Positions 38,194 to 46,138 of a stretch of 64,000 nt of DNA are shown piece after piece. The DNA comes from Saccharopolyspora ipomoeae (GTDB lineage Bacteria > Actinomycetota > Actinomycetes > Mycobacteriales > Pseudonocardiaceae): assembly GCF_029952525.1 (NCBI RefSeq), contig NZ_JASAOF010000004.1, positions 124,001 to 188,000 on the forward strand, written 5' to 3'. The notes beneath the pieces are model-generated. The model saw only the letters and a list, made by a program, of their open reading frames with translations, searched no databases and was not told where the DNA came from. The translations under genes and the position numbers were made by a program. Each line of letters starts with the position of its first letter. Position 1 is the first letter of the stretch.

Positions 38194-38853
38194 ATGAGCA
38201 GGAAGCGCGTGGTCGGCCGGACGGGCGCGCGGTTCGGCTCGGCCGCGATGCGCGAGACGTGGGAGGGGGCCGAGTCGGAGGAGGACCTGCTCCCGCCCGA
38301 CGAGGACGACTCGATCACCGAGCTCTCGGGTGCCCGGTTCGGCTCCCCGTCGCTGCGCAGACGCTGGAAGCGCGAGGCCGAGCGAGCCCGCGAGCCCGTG
38401 GAAACCGAAGCGCTGCAACCGGTTCCGCCACCACCGGAACCGGGGTCCGAACCCACCGAGCTGATCGAGGCCAGGCCCGTCCCGCTCCGGCCCCTCCCGG
38501 AGACCGAGTGGGACGAACCGCCCGCCTCGCTGATCCGCCCGTACGCGCACACCGCCGGTCGCACCCGGGCGCGCCGGTCGCTGCCGCTGGAGGCGCTGAT
38601 CTCCGCGACCGGCCGCTGCCCGCTCGACGACCGCCCGCCGGAGTGGCGGACGATCGCCGGGTTGTGCGCGGCGCCCCGGTCGGTGGCCGAGATCTCGGCG
38701 ACGCTGTCGATCCCGGTGGGCGTCGCGCGCGTGCTCATCTCCGACATGGCCGACTCGGACGCGGTCACCGCCCACGACACCGCCGGAGGCGGCGGCCCGG
38801 TGCCGGACCACGCGCTGATGCAGCGCGTCCTCGAAGGACTGCGGCGGCTGTGA
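38194..38853 (+). CDS. Orphan DUF742 protein with duplicated N-terminal motif
   Basis: 219 residues. The C-terminal half is a CvnC-like DUF742 domain (LIRPYAHTAGRTRARRSL, VGVARVLISDMADSDAV). The N-terminus carries two copies of a GARFGS...R.W motif at about 10-24 and 45-59, joined by acidic/Pro linkers. No cvnA, B or D sits beside it. It may bridge conservon-type signalling to another partner; inference only. GGGGAG precedes the ATG. Confidence 0.8.
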   Translation: MSRKRVVGRTGARFGSAAMRETWEGAESEEDLLPPDEDDSITELSGARFGSPSLRRRWKREAERAREPVETEALQPVPPPPEPGSEPTELIEARPVPLRPLPETEWDEPPASLIRPYAHTAGRTRARRSLPLEALISATGRCPLDDRPPEWRTIAGLCAAPRSVAEISATLSIPVGVARVLISDMADSDAVTAHDTAGGGGPVPDHALMQRVLEGLRRL

Positions 38854-38857
38854 CGAC

Positions 38858-39559
38858 CTAGCGGATGTCGACGACCACGGCGGTGACGTTGTCGTCGGCG
38901 TCGTGGTCGAGGGCGGCTTCGACGAGCGCGTCGCAGATCTGCTGCGGTTCGGCGTCGGTGCCCAGCAGCGCGGCGAGTTCCTCGGGGGTTTGGGCGTTGT
39001 AGAGCCCGTCGGTGCACAGCAGGACGCGGTCGCCGGGCTCGACCGGCACCTCGGCGTGGTCGACCTCCACCTCGGGCCCGACGCCGATGGCCCTGGTCAG
39101 CACGTGCCGGTACTGGTGGTTGCGGGCCTCGTCGTCGGTGACCCGGTGCGCGCGCAGCAGCTCGGCCGGGACCGTGTGGTCATCGGTGAGCTGCTCCAAG
39201 TTCCCGTCGCGCAGCCGGTAGAGCCGGGAGTCGCCGACGTTGAGCGCCACCGCTCCGGCGTCCTCGGTCATGGCCAGCGCGACGACGGTGGTCCCCATCG
39301 ACGTGCCGTCTCTGTTCGCGCGCTCCCACACCACCTCGTTGGCCCGCCGCACCGCCTCCAGCAGTCCGGAGGTCGTGCGGTCCTCGGCGAAGGCCTGCTC
39401 CAGCGCGTCCAGCGCGAGCCGGCTCGCGACGTCGCCCTGGGAGTAGCCCCCGATCCCGTCCGCCACGGCGAACAGCCCCTCGGCCACGAGCGAGGAGTCC
39501 TGGTTCGTCTCCCGGCCACCGACGCGCGTGCTGCTCCCCGCCAGAACTGTGCTGGTCAC
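38858..39559 (-). CDS. PP2C-type serine/threonine phosphatase
   Basis: 233 residues. Metal-binding Asp residues lie in NQDSSLVAEG, FAVADGIGG and LLCTDGLY, with DDNVTAVVVD at the end. It removes phosphate from Ser/Thr in a Mg/Mn-dependent manner. GTG 39559 follows AAGGGA; the open frame upstream lacks a site. It lies in the same cluster as the divergent kinase, so it may reverse that kinase's reactions. Soluble. Confidence 0.93.
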   Translation of the reverse strand: MTSTVLAGSSTRVGGRETNQDSSLVAEGLFAVADGIGGYSQGDVASRLALDALEQAFAEDRTTSGLLEAVRRANEVVWERANRDGTSMGTTVVALAMTEDAGAVALNVGDSRLYRLRDGNLEQLTDDHTVPAELLRAHRVTDDEARNHQYRHVLTRAIGVGPEVEVDHAEVPVEPGDRVLLCTDGLYNAQTPEELAALLGTDAEPQQICDALVEAALDHDADDNVTAVVVDIR

Positions 39560-39763
39560 GGCATATCCCTTCCTAGGCGGTGCTGCGGCCCAGGAACACC
39601 GCACCGTCGCGAGACCAACGCCCGCCACGACCACTCCCGGATGCCCAACAGCTCGTACAGCCCAAGAGCATGGACCCGCACCCCCGCGAAATCCCAACCC
39701 CACACGCCCCCGCACCCAACCCGAGACAAAAACCCGGCGTTCACCCGATCGAAAACCCCGGTT

Positions 39764-39799
39764 TTCGTCGCGCGAAAACAGCGGTTTTCGCGCGACGAA
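39764..39799 (-). terminator. Terminator of the CitE-like gene
   Basis: TTCGTCGCGCGAAAAC pairs with GTTTTCGCGCGACGAA around a four-base loop. A second smaller hairpin (39751-39766) abuts it. Confidence 0.75.
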
Positions 39800-39850
39800 T
39801 CCGATGGTTCTCGACCTGGTCCGGGGTGGTCCGGGGTGTCGGGAGTGGGG

Positions 39851-41095
39851 TCAGAGGCGGCCGAGGGCGCGGAGGTCCGGTTCCGGGAGGCCGGTGAGGG
39901 CCTTGACCTCGTCGGCGTCGGTGGCGCCGTTGTCGAGGGCGCGGACGAAGGAGGCCGCCAGGGCGCGGGCCGTGGCGGGTTCGTCGAGGACCTCGGCGGA
40001 CCCGGTGCCGGTGTAGGCCGCGAGGCGGGCCGCCTCGGCCGGAGCCGAGTCGCGGAACGCCGCGAACACCGCCGCGTAGCGGGTCACGAGCTGGGCCGGG
40101 TGCAGGTCCCAGCCCTGGTAGAACCCGTGCTCCAGGGAACGCCGCACCAGCCCGTAGTGGGTCTGCCAGCCGTGGACGACCCGGTCGCCGACGGGAAGCA
40201 CGTTGGTCGAGCCGTCGGACAGGAACACGCCGGTGCCGGCCGCTGCCACCTGCATGGCGTGCCGCGCGTAGTCGCAGGCGCGGTGCGCGAGGTGCTGGTG
40301 CGCGGCGGTGAGCCCGCAGGACGCGGTGTAGTCGTAGGTCCCGAAGTGCAGGCCGGTCACCCGCCCGGCCCCGGCGCGCAGGAAGCGCGGCAGCGCGAAG
40401 CGACCCTCGGAGTCCACGATGGACTGCGTGGTCTCGACCTGGATCTCGAAGCGCAGCGCGCCCTCGTCGAGCTCGAACCGCTGCTCCAGCAACCCGAGGA
40501 TCTCCACGAACACCTCGACCTGCGCGACGTCGACGACCTTCGGGAAGGTCAGCACGAACCCGTCGGGCACGCCGCCGGTGCGCGCCAGCAGCGCGGTCAG
40601 GAACAGGTCCAGCGTCCGCACCGAGCGCTCGCGCAGCTCGGGCGTGTCGTAGGACTTCACGCGGAGCCCGAAGTTCGCCGGTGCCACGCCGTCTCGCAGC
40701 CAGTCGGCCACGACCGCGGCGGTGCGCACGGCGTCGTCGTCCTCGGCGTCGGCGAGGTACCCGTCCTCGAAGTCGATCCGCAGGTCCTGCACCGGGGAAC
40801 CGGCCAGCTTCGCGCGGATCCTGGGGTGCACGGCTTCGGCGATCGCCGAGGTCAGGCCGAGGATCTCGGCCAGTCTCGAGGGTGTGGCGGCGTGCTCGTC
40901 GAGCACCGCCAGCGCCTGATCGGCCCAGTCCCGCAGCACGGTCGCCCCGACCTTGTCGGCGGGGACGTAGCAGGTGTGCACGGGTTGCCGGTCGGAACGA
41001 GCACCCGGGTAGGTCCGCGCCATGTGCTCGTCCACAGTGGATAAACGAGCGAGCCGCCGGGCGACTTCCGCGGAATCCAACGAGGTTTCAGCCAC
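39851..41095 (-). CDS. CitE-like aldolase/lyase family protein (DUF6986)
   Basis: 414 residues of the HpcH/HpaI aldolase-citrate lyase superfamily. DLRIDFEDGYL, FEIQVETTQSIVDSEG and GLHFGTYDYTASCGL supply the expected metal and CoA/keto-acid contacts. GTG 41095 follows GGGAGG. It lies downstream of malate synthase with only a hairpin between them. Such proteins commonly accompany aceB in purine- and glyoxylate-using actinobacteria; a malyl- or related thioester/keto-acid reaction is inferred. Confidence 0.8.
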   Translation of the reverse strand: MAETSLDSAEVARRLARLSTVDEHMARTYPGARSDRQPVHTCYVPADKVGATVLRDWADQALAVLDEHAATPSRLAEILGLTSAIAEAVHPRIRAKLAGSPVQDLRIDFEDGYLADAEDDDAVRTAAVVADWLRDGVAPANFGLRVKSYDTPELRERSVRTLDLFLTALLARTGGVPDGFVLTFPKVVDVAQVEVFVEILGLLEQRFELDEGALRFEIQVETTQSIVDSEGRFALPRFLRAGAGRVTGLHFGTYDYTASCGLTAAHQHLAHRACDYARHAMQVAAAGTGVFLSDGSTNVLPVGDRVVHGWQTHYGLVRRSLEHGFYQGWDLHPAQLVTRYAAVFAAFRDSAPAEAARLAAYTGTGSAEVLDEPATARALAASFVRALDNGATDADEVKALTGLPEPDLRALGRL

Positions 41096-41117
41096 TTGCA
41101 CCCTCCCTAGAGACAAA

Positions 41118-41148
41118 GCGGGGGCACCGGTGCGCCCGGTACCCCCGC
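41118..41148 (-). terminator. Terminator of aceB
   Basis: GCGGGGG-C-ACCGG pairs with CCGGT-A-CCCCCGC ten bases after the aceB stop. Confidence 0.6.
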
Positions 41149-41157
41149 GATGACAAC

Positions 41158-42744
41158 TCAGTCGATCTGCTCGTACGCGGGCAGCGTCAGGAAGTCGACG
41201 AACTCGTCGGCCACCGCCACCTGCTCGAACAGCTCCACGGCGCGGGAGAGGTTCTCCGTCGGGAACCCGGGCTCCGCGCGCAGCGCCTTCTCCGCGTCCG
41301 CCAGCGTCTGCCGGACCAGCTCCAGCGTCACGGTCTGACCGTCGGCCAGCTTCACGCTGTTGTGCAGCCACTGCCAGAGCTGCGAACGCGAGATCTCGGC
41401 GGTCGCGGCGTCCTCCATCAGGTTGTGGATCGCCGCGGCGCCGTTGCCGCCCAGCCAGGACACGATGTAGCGGACACCGACGTCCACCGCGCCGCGCACG
41501 CCCTCGATGGTCTTCTCACCGGGGGTCTCCGACACCGCGAGCAGCTGGTCGGCGGTGACGGTGACGTCGTCGCGCTTGCGGTCGATCTGGTTCGGCTTGT
41601 CGCCCAGGACCGCGTCGAACTCCTCGAAGCAGATCGGCACCAGGCCCGGGTGCGCCACCCAGGAACCGTCGAAGCCGTCGCCGGCCTCGCGCTTCTTGTC
41701 GGCGTGGACCTTCTCCATCGCCGCGGCGTTGGAGTCGTCCTTGGTCGGGATGAACGCGGCCATGCCGCCGATGGCGAACGCACCGCGCTTGTGGCAGGTG
41801 CTCACCAGCAGCTCGGTGTAGGCGCGCATGAACGGCGCGGTCATGGTCACCGCGTTGCGGTCCGGCAGGATGTACTTGTCGGAGTCGCGGAAGGTCTTGA
41901 TGACGCTGAACAGGTAGTCCCAGCGACCGGCGTTGAGGCCCGCGGAGTGGTCGCGCAGCTCGTAGAGGATCTCCTCCATCTCGAACGCGGCCGGGTAGGT
42001 CTCGATCAGCACCGTGGCGCGCACCGAGCCGTGCGGGATGCCCAGCTCCTTCTGCGCGTGGGTGAACACGTCGTTCCACAGCCGCGCCTCGAGGTGGCTC
42101 TCCATCTTCGGCAGGTAGAAGTACGGGCCGCTGCCGCGGTTGATGAGCTCCTGGGCGTTGTGGAAGAAGTGCAGGCCGAAGTCGACCAGCGCGGCCACGA
42201 CCGGCTTGCCGTCGACCTCGATGTGCTTCTCGTCGAAGTGCCAGCCGCGCGGGCGCACCAGCGGGACGGCGTGGGTGACGTCGTCGCGCAGGGTGTAGGA
42301 CTTGCCGCCCGGGACGTGCAGCTCGATCTGCTTGCGGACCAGGTCGAAGAGGTTGACCTGACCGGAGACGACGTTGTCCCAGTGCGGGGTGTTGGCGTCT
42401 TCGAGGTCGGCCAGCCAGACCTTCGCGCCGGAGTTCAGCGCGTTGATGGCCATCTTGCGGTCGGTCGGGCCGGTGATCTCCACGCGGCGGTCGGCGATGT
42501 CGGCCGGCGGCGCGGCGACCTGCCAGTCACCCTCGCGGATGTGCTTGGTCTCCTCGAGGAAGTCGAGGCGACCCTTCTCGGCGGCTTCCGCGCGACGCTG
42601 CTTGCGGCGTTCGAGCAGCTCATCGCGCCGAGCACCGAAGGCGCGCTGCAGACCGGCCACGAACTGCAGCGCCTCGGCGGTGAGGATCTCGTCGCCGCGC
42701 TCGACGGCGCCGCCGAGGACCTTCACCCCTGCCGTTTCGGACAT
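41158..42744 (-). CDS. aceB: Malate synthase A
   Basis: 528 residues, the length of the A form. It condenses glyoxylate with acetyl-CoA to malate. The signature region KTFRDSDKYILPDRNAVTMT lies near the middle, with GWHFDEKHIEVDGKPV and the catalytic Arg/Glu/Asp context (VLIETYPAAFEMEEI). GAGGTGG precedes the ATG. It is divergent from an IclR regulator. No isocitrate lyase gene is nearby, so glyoxylate from allantoin is a likely source. Confidence 0.96.
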   Translation of the reverse strand: MSETAGVKVLGGAVERGDEILTAEALQFVAGLQRAFGARRDELLERRKQRRAEAAEKGRLDFLEETKHIREGDWQVAAPPADIADRRVEITGPTDRKMAINALNSGAKVWLADLEDANTPHWDNVVSGQVNLFDLVRKQIELHVPGGKSYTLRDDVTHAVPLVRPRGWHFDEKHIEVDGKPVVAALVDFGLHFFHNAQELINRGSGPYFYLPKMESHLEARLWNDVFTHAQKELGIPHGSVRATVLIETYPAAFEMEEILYELRDHSAGLNAGRWDYLFSVIKTFRDSDKYILPDRNAVTMTAPFMRAYTELLVSTCHKRGAFAIGGMAAFIPTKDDSNAAAMEKVHADKKREAGDGFDGSWVAHPGLVPICFEEFDAVLGDKPNQIDRKRDDVTVTADQLLAVSETPGEKTIEGVRGAVDVGVRYIVSWLGGNGAAAIHNLMEDAATAEISRSQLWQWLHNSVKLADGQTVTLELVRQTLADAEKALRAEPGFPTENLSRAVELFEQVAVADEFVDFLTLPAYEQID

Positions 42745-42851
42745 GAATCGTCCACCTCTTTCTGCTGCCGGATTTCAGACGGTGGCTGAGGGCTCACCTT
42801 GCCGCGTGACGAGCCGGCGCGCACCCGCGAGCAGGGCCGTCACAAGCGGAG

Positions 42852-42894
42852 AACATCCACATGAAATTCTGCATCGTGGATGTTAGTTTCCACA
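42852..42894. promoter_or_regulatory. Inverted-repeat operator region between aceB and the IclR gene
   Basis: AACATCCAC (42852-42860) pairs with GTGGATGTT (42876-42884), and GTGGA (42876-42880) also pairs with TCCAC (42889-42893). The three half-sites give two overlapping palindromes. Binding by the adjacent IclR protein is inferred. Confidence 0.55.
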
Positions 42895-42971
42895 TAGCGT
42901 CAAAAGCAACATGAGCTTGCGCACGCGCCACGAACTAGACTTCGGCTGGATCCACAAGAGGGAGTTCTGCG

Positions 42972-43745
42972 ATGACCACTGGCCCACGGCGGGCGAACCA
43001 GGGCGGAGGGGTGCAGTCGGTCGAGCGCACCTTCGAGCTCCTGGAGCTGATGGCCGATGCCGGCGGCGAGGTCGCCCTGTCCGAGCTGGCCGACAAGTCC
43101 GGACTGCCGCTGCCGACCATCCACCGCATCATCAGGACCTTGGTGAACAGCGGGTATGCCCGTCAGCAGCCTTCGCGGCGGTACGCGCTGGGCCCGCGGC
43201 TGATCCGGCTCGGCGAGACCGCCAGCCGCGCGCTGGGCTCCTGGGCGCGGCCGTACCTGGCGGAGCTGACGGAGGTCACCGGCGAGTCGGCGAACATGGC
43301 CGTCCTCGACGGCACGCAGATCGTCTACGTCGCCCAGGTCCCCTCACCGCACTCGATGCGGATGTTCACCGAGGTCGGCCGCCGGGTCGACGCCCACGCC
43401 ACCGCCGTCGGCAAGGCCGTCATGGCCACCATGCCCGCCGACGAAGTCACCCAGCTGCTCTCGCGCACGGCGATGAACCCGCAGACCGAGCGGACCATCA
43501 CCGACGTCGAGGCGATGCACGAGGAGCTGGGTCGCATCCGAGAGCAGGGCTACGCCGTCGACGACGGCGAGCAGGAGGTCGGCGTCCGCTGCTACGCGGT
43601 CGCGGTCCCCGGCGCCCCGGCCGGCGCGGGCATCTCCATCTCGGGCCCGGAAGGCCGCATGACCCGCATCGCCACCGACGAGATCATCCCCGTCATGCAA
43701 CGCCTCGCCCGATCCCTCTCCACGGAGCTCAGCGCCACCGCCTGA
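42972..43745 (+). CDS. IclR-family transcriptional regulator (AllR-like)
   Basis: 257 residues. The N-terminal winged helix-turn-helix (VALSELADKSGLPLPTIHRI) is followed by an IclR effector domain: ANMAVLDGTQIVYVAQV, AVGKAVMA and EVGVRCYAVAV. Divergent from aceB. AllR regulators of this family sense allantoin-pathway metabolites in Streptomyces and E. coli. Position in a purine/glyoxylate island makes that role likely here. AGGGAG precedes the ATG. Confidence 0.88.
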   Translation: MTTGPRRANQGGGVQSVERTFELLELMADAGGEVALSELADKSGLPLPTIHRIIRTLVNSGYARQQPSRRYALGPRLIRLGETASRALGSWARPYLAELTEVTGESANMAVLDGTQIVYVAQVPSPHSMRMFTEVGRRVDAHATAVGKAVMATMPADEVTQLLSRTAMNPQTERTITDVEAMHEELGRIREQGYAVDDGEQEVGVRCYAVAVPGAPAGAGISISGPEGRMTRIATDEIIPVMQRLARSLSTELSATA

Positions 43746-43803
43746 CCAGCGGCCCCCTCCCGCACCCGCCGACCGCGAAGCCACCTCGCCGACGGGTTGC
43801 TCC

Positions 43804-43869
43804 CGATTTCAATGGAAGTCGGGTTCCTGATTCCCATTGAGATCGGAGACCCGACTTCCGTTGAAATCG
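43804..43869. repeat. Dispersed repeat family C, copy 2 (66 bp)
   Basis: Same three-module structure and length as 2272-2337, with several mismatches between arms. It supplies the last codons and the stop of the DedA-like gene read on the minus strand. Confidence 0.85.
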
Positions 43870-44450
43870 CGGCGACGGCGGGACCACCAGAGCAGCGCGA
43901 CGACGACCGCGGCCAGGGCCAGGACCGGGAGGCCGAGGAGGCCGACAGTGGTGCGGACGTGGTCGTAGGCGTCGCCCGAGTAGGCGCCGAGGAGGGTCAG
44001 GCCCGTTCCCCAGAGGAGGCCGACCGGGGTGTTGCAGGCCGTGAAGCGCACGTGGGACATGCCCGAGCGGGCCGCCAGGCGCGGGACGAGGGTGCGCACG
44101 ACGGCGAAGCACTGGGAGATCGCGGCGGTGCGCCCGGCCCGCCCGTCCAGGGCGGATTCGACGCGCTTCACGCGGGCCTCGCCCACCCGCTCGACCAGGC
44201 GCCGGTTCAGCGCGCCGGGGTGGGAGCCCCGGTAGAAGCCGTGCTGGCAGCCGAGGACCGTGGCCGCCGAGGCGCCGAGCGCCGCCGCCCACACCGGCAG
44301 GGCGCCGTGCCCGGCCAGCCAGCCCAGCGCCAGGACCGTGCCCGACCCGGGCAGGAAGACCCCGATGAGCAGCCCGGACTCGGCGAACAGCACCGCCGCC
44401 GCGACCGCCAGCGCGAGCAGACCGGGGAACCCGGCCAGGAACTCCGTCAC
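43809..44450 (-). CDS. DedA-family membrane protein
   Basis: 213 residues with four or five membrane segments. ESGLLIGVFLPGSGTVLALG and the later RTLVPRLAARSGM segment fit DedA/SNARE-associated proteins, implicated in lipid carrier recycling (flippase) in other bacteria. GTG 44450 overlaps the tsaE stop (GTGA). The last roughly 19 residues (DFNGSRVSDLNG...) are translated from repeat family C and are not part of the fold, so the original C-terminus appears to have been replaced. Confidence 0.82.
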   Translation of the reverse strand: MTEFLAGFPGLLALAVAAAVLFAESGLLIGVFLPGSGTVLALGWLAGHGALPVWAAALGASAATVLGCQHGFYRGSHPGALNRRLVERVGEARVKRVESALDGRAGRTAAISQCFAVVRTLVPRLAARSGMSHVRFTACNTPVGLLWGTGLTLLGAYSGDAYDHVRTTVGLLGLPVLALAAVVVALLWWSRRRRDFNGSRVSDLNGNQEPDFH

Positions 44451-44920
44451 CCGCTGAGCTCGCCGAGCCGTTCCGGCCAGCCCTCGCCGTGCGGCTCCAG
44501 GGTGAGCTCGCGGACGTCGTCCTGCCTGCGGCGCAGCCGCAGCATCAGGTGCGTGTCGGAGAGCTGGTCGGCCAGGCCCTCGCCCCACTCCACCACCACG
44601 ACGGCGTCGGTGAGGTCGGTGTCCAGGTCGAGGTCGTCGATCTCCTCCAGCCCGCCGAGCCGGTAGGCGTCGACGTGCACCAGCGACGGCCCGTCGGTCT
44701 CCGGGTGGTGCACCCGGGCGATCACGAACGTAGGCGAGGTGATCCGGCCGGTCACACCCATGCCCGCCGCGATGCCGCGGGTCAGCACGGTCTTCCCGGC
44801 ACCCAGCGGTCCGTCGAGCAGCAGCAGGTCGCCGGCGCGCAGCGCGGCGCCCAGCCGTCGGCCGAACTCCAGGGTGTCGGTTTCCTGCGGCAGTTCCACG
44901 GTCTTCAGCGCGGCGCTCAA
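44447..44920 (-). CDS. tsaE: tRNA t6A biosynthesis ATPase TsaE
   Basis: 157 residues. Walker A GPLGAGKTVLTRGIA, the switch-like SPTFVIARVH and VVVEWGEGL identify TsaE, which drives turnover of the TsaB-TsaD complex. It overlaps the alpha/beta hydrolase upstream and the DedA-like gene downstream by four bases each. Its partners tsaB-rimI-tsaD lie 26 kb away. Confidence 0.95.
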   Translation of the reverse strand: MSAALKTVELPQETDTLEFGRRLGAALRAGDLLLLDGPLGAGKTVLTRGIAAGMGVTGRITSPTFVIARVHHPETDGPSLVHVDAYRLGGLEEIDDLDLDTDLTDAVVVVEWGEGLADQLSDTHLMLRLRRRQDDVRELTLEPHGEGWPERLGELSG

Positions 44921-46011
44921 CTCCCGGTCCCCTTCTTGAACTTCATCCCGGTGGCGCGCCGCAGCATAGCCACGATCTCGTTGGTGACCAGCTCGGGGCG
45001 TTCCAGCATCACCGGGTGCCCGGCGCCCTCGACCTTCACCAGCGTCGCGTCCGGCAGCTCACCGGCCAGCACCTCGGCGTGCGGGGAGAACGGCGTGAGC
45101 TTGTCGACGTCGCCGCTGAGCACCAGCACCTCGCAGGTGTTGAGCGCGGCCAGGGCCTTCTTGCGATCGTGCAGGCTGATCGTCTCCAGGAAGTCGGTGA
45201 CGACCTCGACGGAGGTGGCGCCGATCATCTCGGCCATCAGGTCCACCACCGCCGGGGACACCTTGCGGTCCCCGAACGACAGCGCGCGGATGATGCTCCA
45301 CGCCAGCCGGTCGCCCATCTTGCGGGTGCGCTCGACCAGGCCCGGGTTGAGCTCGGACAGCAGCGCGAGGCCGCGCGGGACGGGGTTGGCGCGGGACAGC
45401 CAGGTGCGCGGCAGCCCGGCTTCGCCGAGCTGACCGGCGGAGGTGCCGATGAGGGCCACCGCGCGGACCCGGTCGGCGAACAGCTTCGGGTTCTGCTCGG
45501 CCAGCGCCATGATCGTCATGCCGCCCATCGAGTGCCCGACCAGCGCGATCGGGCCGCGCGGGGCGGCGGCGCGCAGGACGGCGTCGAGGTCGCGGCCGAG
45601 CTGGTCGATGGTGCTGTTCTTCTTGCTGGAGTGGCCGGAGCGCCCGTGGCTGCGCTGGTCGTACTGCACCAGCCGCACCTTGGGGCCGAGCAGTCCGGGC
45701 AGGTCGCGGCGCTGGAAGTGCCAGCACCGGGAGTCCAGCGCGAAACCGTGCACGAGCACGACGGTCAGCGCGGGCTCGCCACCGGAGGCCGGGCCGATCT
45801 CCTGCACCGACAGCGGGACGCCGTCGTCGGCGGCGACGGTGGACTGCCGGTCCGGGCGCAGCCTGCCGAGGGGTTCCTCGACGAACGCCTCGTCGCCCTT
45901 GCGCTGCACGGCGGCGCGCGTGCTGTGCGCGGCCGCACCGACGGCGGCGCCGGTGACCGCGGCTCCGATCACCCCGCTCGTCCAGGCCAACGCCTGCCAC
46001 ACCGGTTTCAC
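44917..46011 (-). CDS. Alpha/beta hydrolase
   Basis: 364 residues. An N-terminal hydrophobic segment (about 8-28) suggests membrane attachment. The hydrolase core has VLVHGFALDSRCW, the nucleophile elbow GHSMGG, the Asp in LSGDVDKLTP and the His in GAGHPVM. It sits between alr and tsaE, a common actinobacterial arrangement, and overlaps tsaE. Substrate unknown. GTG 46011 follows GGAGG. Confidence 0.88.
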   Translation of the reverse strand: MKPVWQALAWTSGVIGAAVTGAAVGAAAHSTRAAVQRKGDEAFVEEPLGRLRPDRQSTVAADDGVPLSVQEIGPASGGEPALTVVLVHGFALDSRCWHFQRRDLPGLLGPKVRLVQYDQRSHGRSGHSSKKNSTIDQLGRDLDAVLRAAAPRGPIALVGHSMGGMTIMALAEQNPKLFADRVRAVALIGTSAGQLGEAGLPRTWLSRANPVPRGLALLSELNPGLVERTRKMGDRLAWSIIRALSFGDRKVSPAVVDLMAEMIGATSVEVVTDFLETISLHDRKKALAALNTCEVLVLSGDVDKLTPFSPHAEVLAGELPDATLVKVEGAGHPVMLERPELVTNEIVAMLRRATGMKFKKGTGS

Positions 46012-46138
46012 GTCGCCTCCAGTCGGCTCCAGCGGCGGAACGTGAAGATCGTTACAGAGCGCGGTGCCGATTGCCCAGCTCTGTGTGCGGTGCGCCCCAC
46101 CACCGTCACCGAATCCTGGGCGAAATGACGCTTTCCGG

